A stretch of 64,000 nt of DNA from Serripes groenlandicus. Lineage: Eukaryota > Mollusca > Bivalvia > Cardiida > Cardiidae. Shown here piece by piece: positions 44,715 through 55,853 of the stretch (positions within the stretch are counted from its first letter, which is position 1; every line of letters starts with the position of its first letter). The notes beneath the pieces were generated by a model. That model searched no databases, was not told the DNA's origin, and saw only the letters and a program-made list of their open reading frames with translations. The translations under genes and the position numbers were made by a program. The stretch covers positions 97,156 through 161,155 of the forward strand of contig JASEVX010000367.1 of NCBI GenBank assembly GCA_031761405.1, written 5' to 3'.

Positions 44715-47700
44715 ATGATGCTGTATAGTTTAGGTAAATAACTACTTCTATCAATCTAGTAAATAACTCATTCAAATGTATTGGTTCATTTCTTCATTGC
44801 GTGTTCTGTATGTGTATTTTATTTGTGCGTTCCCTTAATTATCAAGTTATTTCAGAATTGAAATTTGTATATCTATTTATGCATTATAAACTTATTAGTT
44901 TTGAACATCTGTAAGTACTGTTTATCGATCAAGGTACGTCATTAAGAAACGTGCGTTTAAAGTATGGCTTTAGTGTTTTCAAAGCAGCAACAGTTCAGAT
45001 GCTACATTTCTTGAGAGTTGACAGCCTTAATTGTATTGCTTGTTTTCCTTAGTTTACACTGTTTGTTTACTACTTCAACTAAAATGTGTTCCTTGAAAGA
45101 TCTAGAATGTATATTCGTCAATGGGGCATACTTTACAAATGTCGAAGCAAGTTTCACTGAGAGCTGATGTGTATTTGTTACGATAATGCTGCAATTCATT
45201 TTCAAAAAACGTGCGGGATACGGCATATCGCTAGGTGTGTATGTATTTCTTTTAATATATATATATGAGCCATTCCACGAGAAAACTAACAGTATTGACT
45301 CTGCGTAATGTACCGATCCGGGTCGATACTTTACGCAGAGTCCACACTGTTGGTTTTCTTGTGGACCGGCATATATATTTTACAGCAATTGTACTGTCAA
45401 GTATCTGCCTGATCATGGGTCGAGATAGAAGGGTGGTCAATGGAGGTGTCATCGAGCGTGGACAGTGGCCCTTCCTCGTGTCTTTACATTACATGAGACC
45501 CCACGTCTATACTGCCCATACTAAAATGCATCATCTTTGTGGTGGCACGCTGATTGATCCGCACTGGGTTCTAACGGCCGCCCACTGCTTCAGGTACGTA
45601 TTATCATTCTATTGATATCATTCTTTGACAAGACTATTTAAAGGAACACATGTTTTGTCTGTCAATGCACCAGGGAATGACAAACCTACAAGAGACGGGG
45701 ACAATATCCTTAAATAAATCAACCTGCCAAGGCAGAATACAGAAAATTGAGTCTATATAAAATGAACATCGTGTCCGCCAACATATCGCCAAACCTCGAC
45801 CACCGTGTCTGGTGAAGATTGATGTTGCTTGATGCGTTACATGTTCTCCAGGAAACGTAACCCAAACAAATCTGCAGCAGACGACTTTGAAAACAAAGTG
45901 ACAAAAACCTGAAAATCTCCATTAAAGATAGCTTAATTGTTAAATAAAGATAAAAACATTGTGGCCAAAGGAGAAATTGCTCGTTTTGAGCAATTTCTCC
46001 TTTCGTCACAATGTTTTCAAAAGTCGTCTGCTGCAGATGTGTCAAAAGTCGTCTGCTGCAGATGTGTCAAAAGTCGTCTGCTGCAGATGTGTCAAAATGC
46101 GTCTATAGGTGGGAAAGGGTTAACATAAATATTACATGTTGAATAACAATCTCTGTCTTTGTAACAAGTTAAAGGATATAATTAGGTACTGCTTAACAGA
46201 AGAACCTTCTATAACTTATTGACGAATAGTGTAAGGCCAGTCTAGACTGCGTAGAAGCGCTGACTGAGCTGGATCTATACCGCTCGTAATTTCCTTGTGG
46301 TTCCTTTTCAAAGACTGCCGCTTATTTTGATATAAAACATCTGTGCGTGTTATACCAAATAATGTAATAACGTACTATAATGTACAGACTATATAGAGAC
46401 GATATAGAGTTTGTATTTTTCACATGATTGCGTCAGTATTTTAGATCTAAAGAATGATTTTAAATGTCACTCGGTTCGAATCTAACAGCTTCATGAATAC
46501 GAGATAATTCCTCGCCTGAAACCGCAGTTTATTTCGCTTGTAAAATTCAAATAAACAAAAATATGTTATCGTTACGATCCTTGTCTACATTGTTTCTGTA
46601 AAAAAAATCATACAAATATTCACGATAATTTTTTCAATCCGACACGACGTTTTAATATGTAATGTTTGCTATTTGGGCAATCGTCATTCGAAAACCGACT
46701 TTTGGGAATCGGAAAACGGAGAAAGTGGGCTCAGTCTGGTCGGGATATTAACCGTTCGCAATCTAGTTATACAATCTTCTGAGACATTCTAATGTATCGT
46801 ATAACACCAAAATTCGTCTTATAAAGGTTGAGCGTCATTTATAGAAACCACAAAAATCTCTGTTGTTATTGGACATGACCCTATTTTTCGGCGATAGCTG
46901 ATTAACGTGGGTTTTGACCTAGATGTTAAACAAATGATATAGATTGTAGACCAATCAAATGTTGTATTTAATGAATAATTTCGAAGAAATAAAGGAAATG
47001 AAAAGTTTTGATTGGTTCATAGTTAAGTTGGCGATCCCACGAGAGGCACTAATAAGGTGAAATTTTAAAATGAAATGTTCTGTATACTAACCTTTGATTG
47101 TTTTCCTTAAGAATAAATTTCAGTGAAAAAAAAATCAGTGAAAACGTATGAAATATAATATTTAAGAGCAAAATATTAATTTATTTTTGAAACATGATAA
47201 GTTTTCAGTTATTTATCGTCAATTGAAACTTATACTGTGTTACATAATACACCTCTTGGGAGCCCTCGCGTAATCTCCAGTCATGTGATGAAGTCTTGGC
47301 CTTGAACGGAATAACGTCATGTCGCGCTAGTGTAATGGATGTTGAATTGGATTGTCAAGTGAAAGGTCTGTGGTTCGCTTCCCGGCAGAGGCAAGGTTTT
47401 TTTTTTATCTCTCTCTCATTCATATCAAACCCAAAGTATATATATGAACTAAAACCCTAATAAACCAAATATTACAAATTTAACGTTATTGTTTTCTGTC
47501 ATTCTATTAAGTAAGATAAAATATAAAATAATATGCGCATGATCCATTTCTTAGTGTTTTCTCATATTGATCGCCATTTATCTTTTTTAAAGATATTTCT
47601 TGTTTCTTGTTTATTTTATGAATATATTGTTGTTCATAACTCTTTTTCAAAACCGATCGCCAGCGATGACGCCAGTAAAGGTGTGGGTGACACAACTCGA

Positions 47701-50700
47701 TGGCAAGTCGTTCTTGGTGAACATAACCAATTCATACAAGACGAAGGGGAACAGGTTCTGGAAATAGAGGAAGCCATCCTGCACCCCGAGTTCAACATTA
47801 AAGGGCAAAATGGTAATATATTGTAATCGAACAATTGTGGGTCCGTATGTGGTAGCGTTAAGTCATGTTACTCTGTGGACTATACATATAAAACAGAAAA
47901 ACACCATGGATACATACATACACCTGTCTACAATATCATTTGAACTTTGTAATTGCAAGCATGCTAAGGGTTACAGTGATTAAATATAGATTGTAATTAG
48001 AGAAATTGCCTCGTTATCCATGAAGGTACATCAACGGTTAGTTTCTATCATCTGTGGTCCTCCCATGATAAGTCCGCAGTCTTTATCTTGATGTGAGCTT
48101 AATTGCAATGCTAATGCATATTTCGTGGAATAAAGGACCCAGCTTGGGATATAGAACTTGTCTACAATCATTAACTATATCCCACTCTCGGGTTACTTAC
48201 AAAGTACAATAGGACAATAAATGTTAAATTGATAGTAGTAAATAAGTAGTCATTTCTTCTTTTAGGCTTTTCCAAACAATACAGGTTCAACATTATTTGA
48301 TTTTGAACATAGACAAGTCAACTTTAAGAGTGAACTATGCTTACGAGTACATTATAATATAAATACCTGATGCTCTATCCATTGTTTTACACGAGATCGA
48401 GCGATTGTACTTCGATTGAACTGTTCCCATGTCAACAGTTGGAACAGTTGTCCACGCGCGCTCTGACGTCATCGGAATGTCCAAATTTTATCTTTAGACG
48501 CCATGCCTGTTTTCGTACTGAATTTGCGATTAAATGTAAATTCCAGATGATCCTTATAGTATTTGAAAGCGGACATTTTGTAGTTTCTTAAACTTTGCTC
48601 AAATTATCATGATATATATTTGACCTATATAAATGTGTGGCGCGAACGTAGTTATAGAAACATTTATACTGTGCCTTAAATATCTGGGGAAAACCCCACA
48701 CACAAAACAAAAACATACGGGCTAATGTATTAATGTATAAGATTTAGAATCTGTCGATATATTGGCATGTCGATCTGACATGTACTTAAATGCTACTAAA
48801 TAAAGTGTATATTAAAACAAATAGATACTGTTTCAAATAATCTTCAAAGATAACAAAGGGTCAAATGAATACGAACATATATCATATCTGATCTGGGAGC
48901 ATTACAATAAGCCTTTGTGTTTTGTGAGTGATTATGTGTTCTTATCTGCGTTTCTTTGTAGGAACCTGTTCAATGTGCATTGATTGATGTTTCTTTACAG
49001 CAAACCTGTTGAACGACATTGCGCTATTACGACTGAAAACCCCAGCTGAGATGACTGAATTTGTAGAAACTATAGACATGAATTATGATGAGGATATAGA
49101 AAACGCAGACTGTGAGGTCGCTGGCTGGGGTCAAATATCAGACAGTAAGTCGAACATCTATTTCGGTATTGTGACAATGGGATGACTGGGACATGTCATC
49201 AGAAGACCGATCTTCTCTTTGGGACATTCCGACTAAATCAGTATGCGATTCCGCGGAAGCTGAACAGGATCTTCCATGTTTGCAATATTGCCGGTCAAAC
49301 ATTCTAGAATAAGGATGAAACTGTTTGTGCAATTTTGTCGATATTTGTGTTAATTACAAAACTACTACAACCCTTCCCACGTCTAGACGCTTGTTGACGC
49401 ATCTGCAACAGACGACTTTTGTAAATATTGTGTATTGTGGTCAAAGGACAACTTTCTCATAATGAATAAGTTCTCAATTTGCCTTGCCTCTATGTTATCA
49501 ATTATTTTCAACAATAATGCTTATAACCTTCTTTACGTGGATGTTTTCCAAGTCGTCTTATAGATTTATTGTGTTGTAGCACATTTAATATTTGATCGAT
49601 AAATGTTTTGATCAGTTGCAATGTTCCAAGCAAGGACTCTGGTAAGATTTGTAAACTTACCTTCCCTTAGCCTTCACGCTCTGATTAAATGTCAAAACTC
49701 TTCGGATCACTGAGGTCTGACTCTATAATTATTTTGAGTGCGTTCAGCTTTAATACCGGGTTAACTTACCCAGGTATTTACTCAGGTCGACTCGGGTATG
49801 TGTTAAACACAGAACGGTAAAGTGTTAAAACTTGATTTACCGATTCCAATTCTTTCGCCACATTGCCAGAACGAAGTGTACTAGTTTTCGGATAGTTATC
49901 CGATATTACATAGCCCTTGCGGTATGGTGAGATCGGCTTAACCAAGGTAGGCTGTCTCAGTTATAACGAACGCCATCCGAGTCAACTCGGGTCATAGCGT
50001 GTTGACTCGGGTACTTATTCCTAATGGGCTTTTTTATTTTGCTCGGCTGTATTCGGCTTCAAACAAGAACGATAATTGCGTCAAGGTGACAACAAAGTGT
50101 ATTGAACAGGCCTATACAAATTGGGATTCTCGTAATTTTACCCTGTCATGACCAGTTCCTGTAGTCTATAGGGGTTTGCAAAGTTTATAAGGTGGCAATG
50201 GAACGAGTGTGTGCATACACACAGTCTCACCAGAGTCTTCACCGTCCGTTGACCTGACTTACATGCATCTTCTGTCAAAAGACTAGATGTGTATCCCCAG
50301 TAGTTACGCACCAATTTAACGTGTATTGATACCAAATAAAAGCGCCATTAAAACCCCAAATCATCAGACATATCTTATATGAAAAATATTCTTTAAAGTT
50401 GGAACTTTTAAAATGTTTGGCTATTCTCTTCATTGTTTTTGTATAAGACTTGAACAAATGGTAGAAATCGCTTTGCCTTCTTGAAGATAAGGGCTGTAGG
50501 GAAGGCATGACGACTGCCTCGCTGGTGTCAGGATAAATCGTGAAACAGTTGTAACTGCTTCTTAAACAACATACAGTTACAACCGTTCCATGCTAAGCCA
50601 TCGGAATGGCCTAGAAGTACTGGTAACTTAACCAGGAAACACTGTTATATACATGTAAATGAAAAGGTTTTGGAACGAGTGTAAAACAATCATACATTCT

Positions 50701-52199
50701 TTCAATTCCATAAAAGAGCCATTTGGATATGGGATGTACCTTCCGCTGAGTACCAACCTCACTGTTGTCAATACCCAAACCTGTGCTACTACTTACGAGA
50801 ATATACCGTTTCTGAAGGTCGACGAGTCAACACTGTGTGCCACGTTTCCCGTGATCAAGGAGGTTCCTGAGGAATTACATGTTAATGACGCATGCAACGT
50901 AAGTGATTAAAAGGCACTGCCTCTTGAATTTGATTCCAATAAAACTTACTTGAATTGTTTTTATACCTGTTGAAACAATCCGCCGTGGTCGAGTTTTTAG
51001 CGTCGGGGATTCGGAACCGGGTGTCTCGGGTTCGATTCCCAGTTTCAGCGGTCATGGTGGAGTGACTCTGTGCAAGGCACCTTTGCTATCTAGTACGGGT
51101 TTGTTTACCCAGAGAGCAGGACGAAGCAAGCTGTAGCCGTGATATAACTAAAATAAGGTTTTAAATAGTGTAAAACCCCAATAAACAAATAAAGAAACTT
51201 GTTCTTGTTGAATTTTAAAGAACTTCTGTAAGGGGAAGCAACTCTAAGACATTTAGCAACACCTCAAATATGGTTATGGAACCTATAATAGTTGCAAAAA
51301 TGGATAAAAATAATTCGGATCATCTTCGCTAGTCCAGACGACTTCGTACATTAGCATTACCATAAGTACTTATGGTAATGTAATGGACAAATTACCCTTG
51401 GCTTGCGAAGATGGGTTCGGATTAACGTATAATATTCCGAACTCTTGAATAATATGAGCGGACTTTTATAACATACAAAATCGAGGGGGACCCATTAATA
51501 ACTAATATATACATGTACAATTGGTCCCTCATAGTTAAGTTATGTATTTTCTGCTTCATAAATGTATTTTCTGCTTCATAAATGTAATAATAAATAGTTG
51601 CAAATATGGAAATACAGGATTCGGATTAACGAGTATGAACTCTTGAATAATATGAGCGGACTTTTATAACATACAGTGGACGCGCGATAACTCGGAATCG
51701 AGGGGGACCCATTAATAACTTCGAGTTGTCTACATGCACGATTGGTCCCTCATAGTTAAGTTATGTATGTTCTGCTTCATAAATGTTTTATGTAAAACAA
51801 GCCAATGATAACATCGTATCAAAAATAAAACACAGCATCAGTTCTCATGATCGTCTGAGCAATCAGAACTGATGCTGCACTGTTTTTAAAAGAGCTCGAG
51901 CAAATCTCCGGAGTAACATGTGAAGGATGAACAACCTGAATTGAGACTCAATTCTTTCGTATAGTTATTATTTTAAATTTGCCTTAGCTTCTAGCTTACA
52001 ATTATTTCTTTGTCTTAAGGGTGACAGTGGAGGCCCGCTGATATGTAAAACTGGCTGGTGGTTCCTGAAAAGTAAGCGATTGAGTGGCATAGTATCCGCC
52101 GGATACGAATGCGGGGACGCCACACATCCGGGCATCTACACCAATGTTGCTCACTTTACGGGATGGATAGACGACACTATCTCGTCTTACGAGGACTAA
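44715..52199 (+). CDS. Trypsin-like serine protease (S1A), six exons, 293 codons
   Basis: Exons: 44715-44733, 45386-45593, 47664-47812, 49001-49144, 50717-50898 and 52020-52199. All junctions have GT and AG, the phases match throughout, and the sum is 882 nt. Exon 1 with the start of exon 2 encodes a signal-like [17 protein letters not shown], then GRDRR and the activation site before VVNGG (residue 23). Catalytic residues: His73 (LTAAHC), Asp131 (NDIALL), Ser237 (GDSGGP). Asp231, six before the Ser, is the S1-pocket Asp of trypsin-type (Arg/Lys) specificity. CEVAGWG and GIYTNV are also typical. The residue usually Trp215 is Ala here (VSAGYEC). It is likely a secreted or digestive/haemolymph protease; the substrate is unknown. 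The weakest calls are the 19-nt first exon and the acceptors of exons 3 and 5. Introns carry several MITEs and SINEs. Confidence 0.88.
45268..45372 (+). mobile_element. Short GAGCCG-family MITE next to a splice acceptor
   Basis: From GAGCCATTCCACGAGAAAAC to GGTTTTCTTGTGGACCGGC, with most of the interior deleted. It ends about 15 nt before the acceptor of protease exon 2 (ATATATATTTTACAG), so it borders the polypyrimidine and branch region. Confidence 0.85.
45868..46123 (-). mobile_element. AACCCTTTCCC MITE with a triplicated 25-bp end
   Basis: It lies inside protease intron 2. The apex is TTGCTCGTTTTGAGCAA. Near the right end AGTCGTCTGCTGCAGATGTG, with TCAAA, is repeated three times before GTGGGAAAGGGTTAA. 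Confidence 0.85.
46210..46310 (+). repeat. Dispersed 'GTCTAGACTG...GATCTATAC' repeat
   Basis: The phrase GCTGACTGAGCTGGATCTAT (ACCGCTC) resembles sequence at 34340-34520, 39190-39300, 52290-52390 and 52855-52950 (AGTGTAGATT..GATCAGAATG..., GATCTATACTGTTCAC). It is a low-copy unclassified family without visible ends. Confidence 0.5.
47329..47402 (+). mobile_element. tRNA-like sequence followed by poly-T
   Basis: It has TAGTGTAATGG (A-box-like), GGTTCGCTTCCC (B-box-like) and a TTTTTTTTT stop, within protease intron 2. No convincing cloverleaf can be drawn by eye, so a SINE head or tRNA pseudogene is more likely than a gene. Confidence 0.4.
49369..49580 (+). mobile_element. AACCCTTTCCC MITE, decayed
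   Basis: In protease intron 4. It retains CAACCCTTCCCACGTCTAGA, GACGCATCTGCAACAGACGA and TTTTCCAAGTCGTCTTATAG. Confidence 0.65.
49745..50020. mobile_element. Fragment with GAGTCAACTCGGG motifs
   Basis: GGTCGACTCGGGT (49788), GAGTCAACTCGGGT (49979) and GTTGACTCGGGT (50000) resemble the iterated ends of the 3.4-kb transposon at 20466-23841. No duplication or coding sequence is visible. Probably a decayed relative. Confidence 0.4.
50537..50602. mobile_element. Decayed short relative of the 43012-43257 MITE
   Basis: GTGAAACAGTTGTAACTG and AGTTACAACCGTTCCATGCT are inverted and separated by a short loop, matching the inner part of that element's terminal repeats. Confidence 0.6.
50983..51198 (+). 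mobile_element. tRNA-derived SINE
   Basis: Head GCCGTGGTCGAGTTTTTAGC, B box GGTTCGATTCCCAGTTTCAG, body GGTCATGGTGGAGTGACTCT and GTTTGTTTACCCAGAGAGCA, tail AAAACCCCAATAAACAAATA. Same family as the fragment at 6855-7000. It lies in protease intron 5. Confidence 0.8.
51430..51800 (+). repeat. Two tandem copies of a pogo/Tigger-like MITE segment
   Basis: GAACTCTTGAATAATATGAG, CGAGGGGGACCCATTAATAA and TTGGTCCCTCATAGTTAAGT occur twice, about 200 bp apart. The second copy has CAGTGGACGCGCGATAACTC and AACTTCGAGTTGTC, the style of pogo/Tigger terminal repeats next to TA. It lies in protease intron 5. Confidence 0.6.
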
Positions 52200-52423
52200 T
52201 CGTATTCGTGTGAAACTTCGTCCTACATGTATCTTAACCAGTTATGTCAGAATCTACAAAAGGTGTCATAATCTTTTAACAAATATAAGTAATATTTAAA
52301 CAGTGTAGATTTTGACCAGAATGTGCGGATCAGCACGGAATGATCTGGATCTATACTGTTCACTAAAGCCAACTGGTACCTTTTTTCATACACGTGCCCC
52401 TTTCATGACGTACGTGTATATAT

Positions 52424-52681
52424 GAGCCGTCCCGCGAAAAAAACAATAGTATGGCCTCTGCGTAATGTATCGATCCAGATCAGCCTTCGCAGTCCGCGCA
52501 GACTGACCCGGGCCGACACATTCCGTCTCAGGGGGATATAGGTATAGAGTAATGATTCCTGAAACAGAAAATCCACAGGAGGCGAAAGGTGTCTATCTGC
52601 GCGGCATACTTAAGTTGATCCGTGTCGATCCTTTACAAAGAGTCCACACTGTTGGTTTTCTCGCGGGACGGCTCATATATT
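52424..52681 (-). mobile_element. GAGCCGTCCCGCGAG-family MITE, complete
   Basis: Starts GAGCCGTCCCGCGAAAAAAA and ends GTTTTCTCGCGGGACGGCTC, flanked by TATATA/ATATAT. The interior has the full family order. It lies 225 bp after the protease stop codon. Confidence 0.9.
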
Positions 52682-53154
52682 AGCGTTGGTCCAGGAAAGT
52701 TTGTATTTGTGACAAGTGTAGAAGAAGATCAGTTTATGCTTTCATGCAATAAAATCCTATTTGACTGTGACATTCAGACATTTCTTAATATCATATCTCC
52801 CGAGACCTATGGCAAACTGTATAAAAAATATTCCTTGTTGTAAAATAAACGTGACTAATTAGTGTCCAGTGTAGATTCAGATCAGAATGCGTGAATGCAC
52901 AATGTGAACTAAATATACACTGATCACAAAGTGCACTATGGTTGGTTCGCTGCAGCGCCGCCCAAACACATATTACCAATACATAATAAAGTTCCTTTCA
53001 CAGAGGCTCCGTTCACTTTGATTCTCTTTCAATTTACCTAATCTAGTTAAACACCTGAATACATTGTAAACTGGACACCGTATGTGTTTATGTTATCCAT
53101 GCATTAGGTAACGAGTTAATAACAATCTCGGCAAAATATTATTCCATCGAGAGA

Positions 53155-53380
53155 CCTGTGTTAGTTGACAGTGTTGTATTGGTAGGGCGTCCCGGGTTTG
53201 GGAGGACGCAGGTTCGATCCCTGGTCGGGTCAAACCAAAGACTTTAAATTTAGTGAGAATGGCTTTCCCTTCTTGGCGCTCAGGGTTGTGAGGCTAGCAT
53301 AAATTAGGATAAATTGGCCAGTAGTACTGGTAATTTACCCTGGAAATGCCATCATATAACTGACGTCATGCATATTCAGT
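53155..53380 (+). mobile_element. tRNA-derived SINE
   Basis: A-box-like TGTTGTATTGGTAGGGCG, B box GGTTCGATCCCTGGTCGGGT, body CTTCTTGGCGCTCAGGGTTG and AGGATAAATTGGCCAGTAGT, then CATCATATAACTGACGTCA. The tail is not obvious. Confidence 0.7.
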
Positions 53381-53674
53381 CAGAAGTAAATACACGCATG
53401 GTATTGAGAGTCGTTACTGCCTTCCTGTTAAACAGATACAACTATCAAATCGGGCATAGGTTAATTTATTAAACTTTAACGCCATTTTCAGCGGTATTTC
53501 AGTTACATTACGGTGGTCAGTTTGCCGTACGTGTTTTCCTGACTTTCTAATATCAGTACTCCACACAACGTTCTTCCCTGGTAACTGGCTACATTCCCAC
53601 ATAGAATATTTAGTCCATTGGTGGATGACGAATGAATCAAGTCACATTGACGTTTAACAATCATTGATAGGATT

Positions 53675-53758
53675 GAATGGTGGAGCCGGGGTTCGAACCA
53701 TACATCCGATGGTTTGAAATCCAGCGTCGTTACCGATTGAGCCTTCCCGGGTCGACAT
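53675..53758 (-). mobile_element. tRNA-like SINE head
   Basis: On the minus strand it has CCCGGGAAGGCTCAATCGGT, AACGACGCTGGATTTCAAAC and GGTTCGAACCCCGGCTCC. An A-like and a B-box sequence lie at tRNA spacing, with no recognisable SINE body. Confidence 0.5.
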
Positions 53759-54042
53759 ATGTACTAGAAGTGTAACCACACTGTCATCGTGCTACGAAAT
53801 AAAATTCGCCGAAAACAGTCGATGCATAATGCATATGCGACAAGTAGAGATCAAGATCAGCCAGCGCATCCACGCAGTCTGATCCGTCTCTGCTTTGTTA
53901 GACAATTAGTCATAAAAGGTTTCAAGAAACTTTGTAATAAGGCAGTTTTTGTTTTATCTTTGGAATAAATACTCAGAGCTATGTACGCACGTGTAATATG
54001 TACGCTTATTTTGGTTTTCCTTGAGCACTATTCAAATATTCT

Positions 54043-54335
54043 GCCCGGCCCCCGTAGCTTAATCGGTAGCGACGCGGCTGTCGATCCAGGGGTTGTGAGT
54101 TCGAACCCCAGCTCGGCCAACACTCTTTCCGACATTTGACAAAAGTCAAGTGATAAGCGTGATACGTCTTCCATCAGGCGAACAATATATGTGGAGAAGC
54201 AGCCACTTGCTTAGAAAGTATGTTGGATTGTGTACTGGTGTTAGAATGTAAAGAAAATGAGAAGGTGAACTGGCCGCCGCGATATGAGGAAAAGACAGTT
54301 GCAAACGGTGTTAAAATTCCAATCAAGAGTATGGA
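54043..54335 (+). mobile_element. tRNA-derived SINE
   Basis: Head CCCCGTAGCTTAATCGGTAG, B box GTTCGAACCCCAGCTCGGCC, body TTCCGACATTTGAC and GAAGCAGCCACTTGCTTAGA, then GAACTGGCCGCCGCGATATG and GCAAACGGTGTTAAAATTCC. Same family as 60594-60870. Confidence 0.85.
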
Positions 54336-54429
54336 ACGCCTTTGCTGCCTCATTATACAATATGTGTTTGTATTCTGTGTAGTCTTTACGCTATCATGCC
54401 ATACTCCTTTATGTTATGTACACTGATTA

Positions 54430-54850
54430 ATGTGTTAGGTGCATAATCCGTTTCGTTATGTTCACCTTTATTATATTATGTATACTGATCGTTGTGTCTT
54501 ATGAATTCTCCATTTCGTTATGAGTATACCTCATTATGCGATCTGTACTGATCGTTGTGTCTTGTGCCTTCCCAATTTTGTTTTGTGCATACATGTACGT
54601 CATGATATTATATGCACGTATCTTGATGTGATGTGTACACGTTTTGTGTTATGTGCAATATACGTTATGATATGTACACATGCCATTATGTGATGTGTAC
54701 CGGTTATTATGTTGTGTGCATTTCCTATTTCGTTATGTGCATACTTCATTATATTATGTGCATACTTCATTATGTTATCTGCATTTATTGTTATGTCATG
54801 TGTACACGTCATTGTGTTATTGTAGTATACATTCTGATATGTCAACAGTT
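54430..54850 (+). repeat. Minisatellite of TTATGTG/TGTGTAC phrases
   Basis: Short drifting units such as CATTATGTTATGTGCATAC, GATATGTACAC and TGATGTGTACCGGTTATTAT. The complementary family appears at 63530-64000. Open frames on both strands are by-products. Confidence 0.75.
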
Positions 54851-54882
54851 CATTAACATCTGTTTATTATACAACTCCATTT

Positions 54883-55092
54883 TTGGACGGTACCCCTAAG
54901 GGTACTGTCTATAGCCATGTGCATTTTGAGAAATCATACAACAATTGGCTCCCTGATTATAAACAGTATGACAGAATAAAGCTGGGTACCAAAAACCGAG
55001 AGGGCTTTTTTTATACCCACAACAAAAAAGTAGTGCCAATTATCAGGCAATTTAACTGCTTTTCGAAAACATTGGTCAATCAAGATATCTGA
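54883..55092 (+). CDS. Short unrecognised frame
   Basis: It encodes MDGTPKGTVYSHVHFEKSYN, NWLPDYKQYDRIKLGTKNRE and GFFYTHNKKVVPIIRQF. The composition is protein-like, unlike the flanking repeat frames, but no family is recognised and no clean splice sites bound it. It may be a decayed exon or chance. Confidence 0.2.
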   Translation: MDGTPKGTVYSHVHFEKSYNNWLPDYKQYDRIKLGTKNREGFFYTHNKKVVPIIRQFNCFSKTLVNQDI

Positions 55093-55299
55093 ATTTTGAA
55101 AAAGGACTGTAAAAAGGCAGCATTAGTGGTTGAAGTATTACGTTTACTATTTTGCGTTGAAGTTTGAATTAATATATTCATAAACAATGTATGAATATAT
55201 ACCAAGTTTTTACATGTTTCAATCAGAAAGAATTTAATTTTTAGAAACGAAATAATATTGACACTATTACAATTCATACGTTATTATGTTTCTTGCCAA

Positions 55300-55365
55300 A
55301 CGCTTCGATGAAAAACTATCTGTAGTATTAACAATAATGCCAAACGCTTCGATGAAAAACTATCT
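55300..55365 (+). repeat. 27-bp direct repeat
   Basis: GCCAAACGCTTCGATGAAAA followed by ACTATCT occurs at about 55294 and 55338. Confidence 0.8.
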
Positions 55366-55853
55366 CCCAACTAATTATCTAGCCACTCGATTCATTTTAC
55401 TGAAAGAGATGGTAAGGAACGACAACTCTGCGAAGGAGAACTTGCAACTTCCGTTCAAAATGAAAGTAGAAATCTGACAAGCTGGCCTGACGATAGATTG
55501 TTATTGTGGAGAAAAGACACATGAAGTTTTATATTGAGGAAGACTGACAGGAAAGAAATGTGTGCACGCCTAAAATGTTCATTTAGTCATCAATCCGTAA
55601 AACGTTCGAGGTAGGTCTGTCAATTAAACTGTAATTTGGAGTGGATTTTTTTTTTCGCCCTGTGCTGTATTGTAACCGAATATGAAAATAAGCTCACATG
55701 TATTTCGTGTACACGTATGTCTGAAAATAGCCCAATTCCTGTAGACATTCGCTTGTTCGTGTTATCATCTGACATCTGTTAATTATTTAAAAGGGTGGCA
55801 TATGAAGGAAAATAAAAAATATTAAATGAAGGAGTTCGGAGACTTCGTACAGT

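Noticed and set aside
54600..54899. Cys/Tyr-rich and His/Asn-rich frames on both strands
   Set aside because: By-products of the minisatellite.
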